Below, piece after piece: positions 12,738 through 13,602 of a DNA stretch of 13,602 nt. How positions within the stretch are numbered: the first letter of the stretch is position 1; the number at the start of each line of letters is the position of its first letter. Under the pieces are notes generated by a model. The model worked only from the letters and a program-made list of their open reading frames with translations. It ran no database searches and was not told the DNA's origin. The stretch comes from an uncultured Bacteroidales bacterium (lineage in GTDB: Bacteria; Bacteroidota; Bacteroidia; Bacteroidales; Tenuifilaceae), in the NCBI GenBank assembly GCA_937915475.1, contig CALGIR010000256.1:1-13602 (forward strand), read 5' to 3'. The position numbers and the translations under genes were made by a program.

Positions 12738-13602
12738 ATGAAAAGGATTTACACCCTTCTTGCTGCTTTATCGATACTGAGTTTTACCGTTAATAGCGCT
12801 TATGCAACGCTTACGTTAACGATTAACAATAAAACTCAAACCCAGATAAATATGAGCCCTAATCAAGTTGCTTGTATTGGATCCGATATTATTTTCTTCT
12901 GGGGATTAACCAACAACGTTCCTACAAATCCTTACACAATTGATAATCCTGCGTGGAGCGGTACTGCAGCTCCATACATTGATGATCCGAACACTCAGTT
13001 TATTAAATTCAACTGCAGTACCCCTGGCACGTACTACTTAACGTTTAGTGCAACTAAAGCTGGTTATGGCACCTATACTGTAACACAAACCATTATAGTT
13101 TACCCAAACGATATTTTATCTCTCGACTTCCCCACCTCGTCTCCACATAACAGCTGCGAAGGGTCAACCATTTCCTTTAAAGCAAGCGGAACAACGGATT
13201 ACTACTGGGAAAGAGTAAATGATGGTCAAAGTGTTGGAAGTGCTGCAACTGTTGATGAAACACCCCCTTCGTTTGGCACCTGGACCTATAGGGTATATGG
13301 GTCTAAGGAGGGTTGCCCTACAATTCCAGAGTTTATTGAATTTGATATTGATGTTGATGAAGCACCAACGGTTGATGCCGGTGGCCCCTACGAAGTCTGT
13401 GCAGAATCAGCAGTTCAACTTAATGGGGCGATTGGCGGTTCAGCGTCATCAGCACAGTGGATTGGTGGCTTGGGAGCCTTTAGCCCCAGCAGAAATACGC
13501 TAAATGCCTTTTACACACCACATGCAAGCGAAGATGGCACAACAGTTAACCTTTTGCTTAGAACTAACGATCCCCCCGGTGTATGCTCTTATGCCATCTT
13601 CG
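12738..13602 (+). CDS. N-terminal part of a large secreted surface protein with tandem Ig/PKD-type modules, partial at right edge
   Basis: An open frame of 288 codons from ATG 12738 runs off the right edge. MKRIYTLLAALSILSFTVNS followed by AYA is a signal peptide, cut after residue 23. The mature chain shows three successive beta-rich modules of about 80-100 residues: about 28-125 (VACIGSDIIFFW near its start, TPGTYYLTFSATKAGYGTYT), about 130-207 (NSCEGSTISFKASG, then YWERV and GTWTYRVYG) and from about 210 (VDAGGPYEVCAESAVQLNG, then GGSASSAQWIGGLGAFSP, LNAFYTP and LLLRTNDPPGVC). Each opens with a Cys-x-(G/E)-S pattern. The third is a repeat type common in giant Bacteroidota adhesin or gliding-type proteins. 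Such proteins usually end with a type IX secretion sorting domain, which would lie outside the window. The role is inferred as cell-surface adhesion or matrix; no enzyme motif is seen. Confidence 0.88.
   Translation, partial: MKRIYTLLAALSILSFTVNSAYATLTLTINNKTQTQINMSPNQVACIGSDIIFFWGLTNNVPTNPYTIDNPAWSGTAAPYIDDPNTQFIKFNCSTPGTYYLTFSATKAGYGTYTVTQTIIVYPNDILSLDFPTSSPHNSCEGSTISFKASGTTDYYWERVNDGQSVGSAATVDETPPSFGTWTYRVYGSKEGCPTIPEFIEFDIDVDEAPTVDAGGPYEVCAESAVQLNGAIGGSASSAQWIGGLGAFSPSRNTLNAFYTPHASEDGTTVNLLLRTNDPPGVCSYAIF

Noticed and set aside
13219..13503. 94-codon plus-strand frame
   Set aside because: It overlaps the surface protein in another frame; the surface protein frame has a signal peptide and family repeats.
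1..13602. CRISPR array, transposase, phage, toxin-antitoxin or defence genes
   Set aside because: No regularly spaced repeats and no such protein motifs were found on either strand.

Overview
The window reads as a piece of a Bacteroidota chromosome, most likely Bacteroidales-like. Evidence: moderately AT-rich DNA; several TAnnTTTG elements (the Bacteroidota -7 box) in front of genes; few Shine-Dalgarno sites; a long insert-bearing M16 peptidase, a UPF0102 protein ending DAFYPTL and a DUF4412-like secreted protein, all familiar types in this phylum; and, at the right edge, the start of a modular surface protein of the kind usually exported by type IX secretion. Genus cannot be settled from the sequence.

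Layout, left to right. 1-2168 (-): secreted M16 zinc metallopeptidase, cut by the left edge. 2257-4461 (-): complete RNase R. A divergent intergenic region (4462-4628) carries a promoter-like element for each direction. 4629-6755 (+): APC-family amino acid permease with a cytoplasmic EIIA-like plus TrkA-C-like tail, followed after 11 bp by sfsA (6767-7474, +). Converging on sfsA with a 10 bp gap is a class-3 aldehyde dehydrogenase (7485-8861, -). Then 239 bp of non-coding DNA with a strong inverted repeat, and a DUF4412-like secreted protein (9101-9751, -). Divergent from it is a yraN-yjbR pair (9811-10191 and 10201-10557, +), then a secreted protein of unknown function (10629-11465, +). A short repeat-rich gap (11466-11638) holds a terminator-like hairpin and REP-like palindromes. 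11639-12040 (-) encodes a small two-CxxC protein. About 700 bp without a convincing gene (12041-12737) holds palindromes, a possible decayed zinc-ribbon ORF and a promoter-like element. From 12738 to the right edge (+) runs the N-terminus of a large secreted surface protein with tandem Ig/PKD-type modules.

The genes are mainly housekeeping or generalist: RNA turnover (RNase R), amino acid transport, DNA/nuclease-fold proteins (SfsA, YraN, YjbR), aldehyde oxidation, and envelope or secreted proteins. Apart from close spacing (permease-sfsA; yraN-yjbR) nothing shows that they form one pathway. No phage, transposase, CRISPR, toxin-antitoxin or defence cassette is visible. I did not find a convincing new multi-gene system. 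The points most worth a second look are the permease's EIIA-like tail, which seems to lack the phospho-acceptor histidine; the conflicting start signals of that permease; the repeat cluster at 11491-11600; and the palindrome-rich region at 12041-12737.
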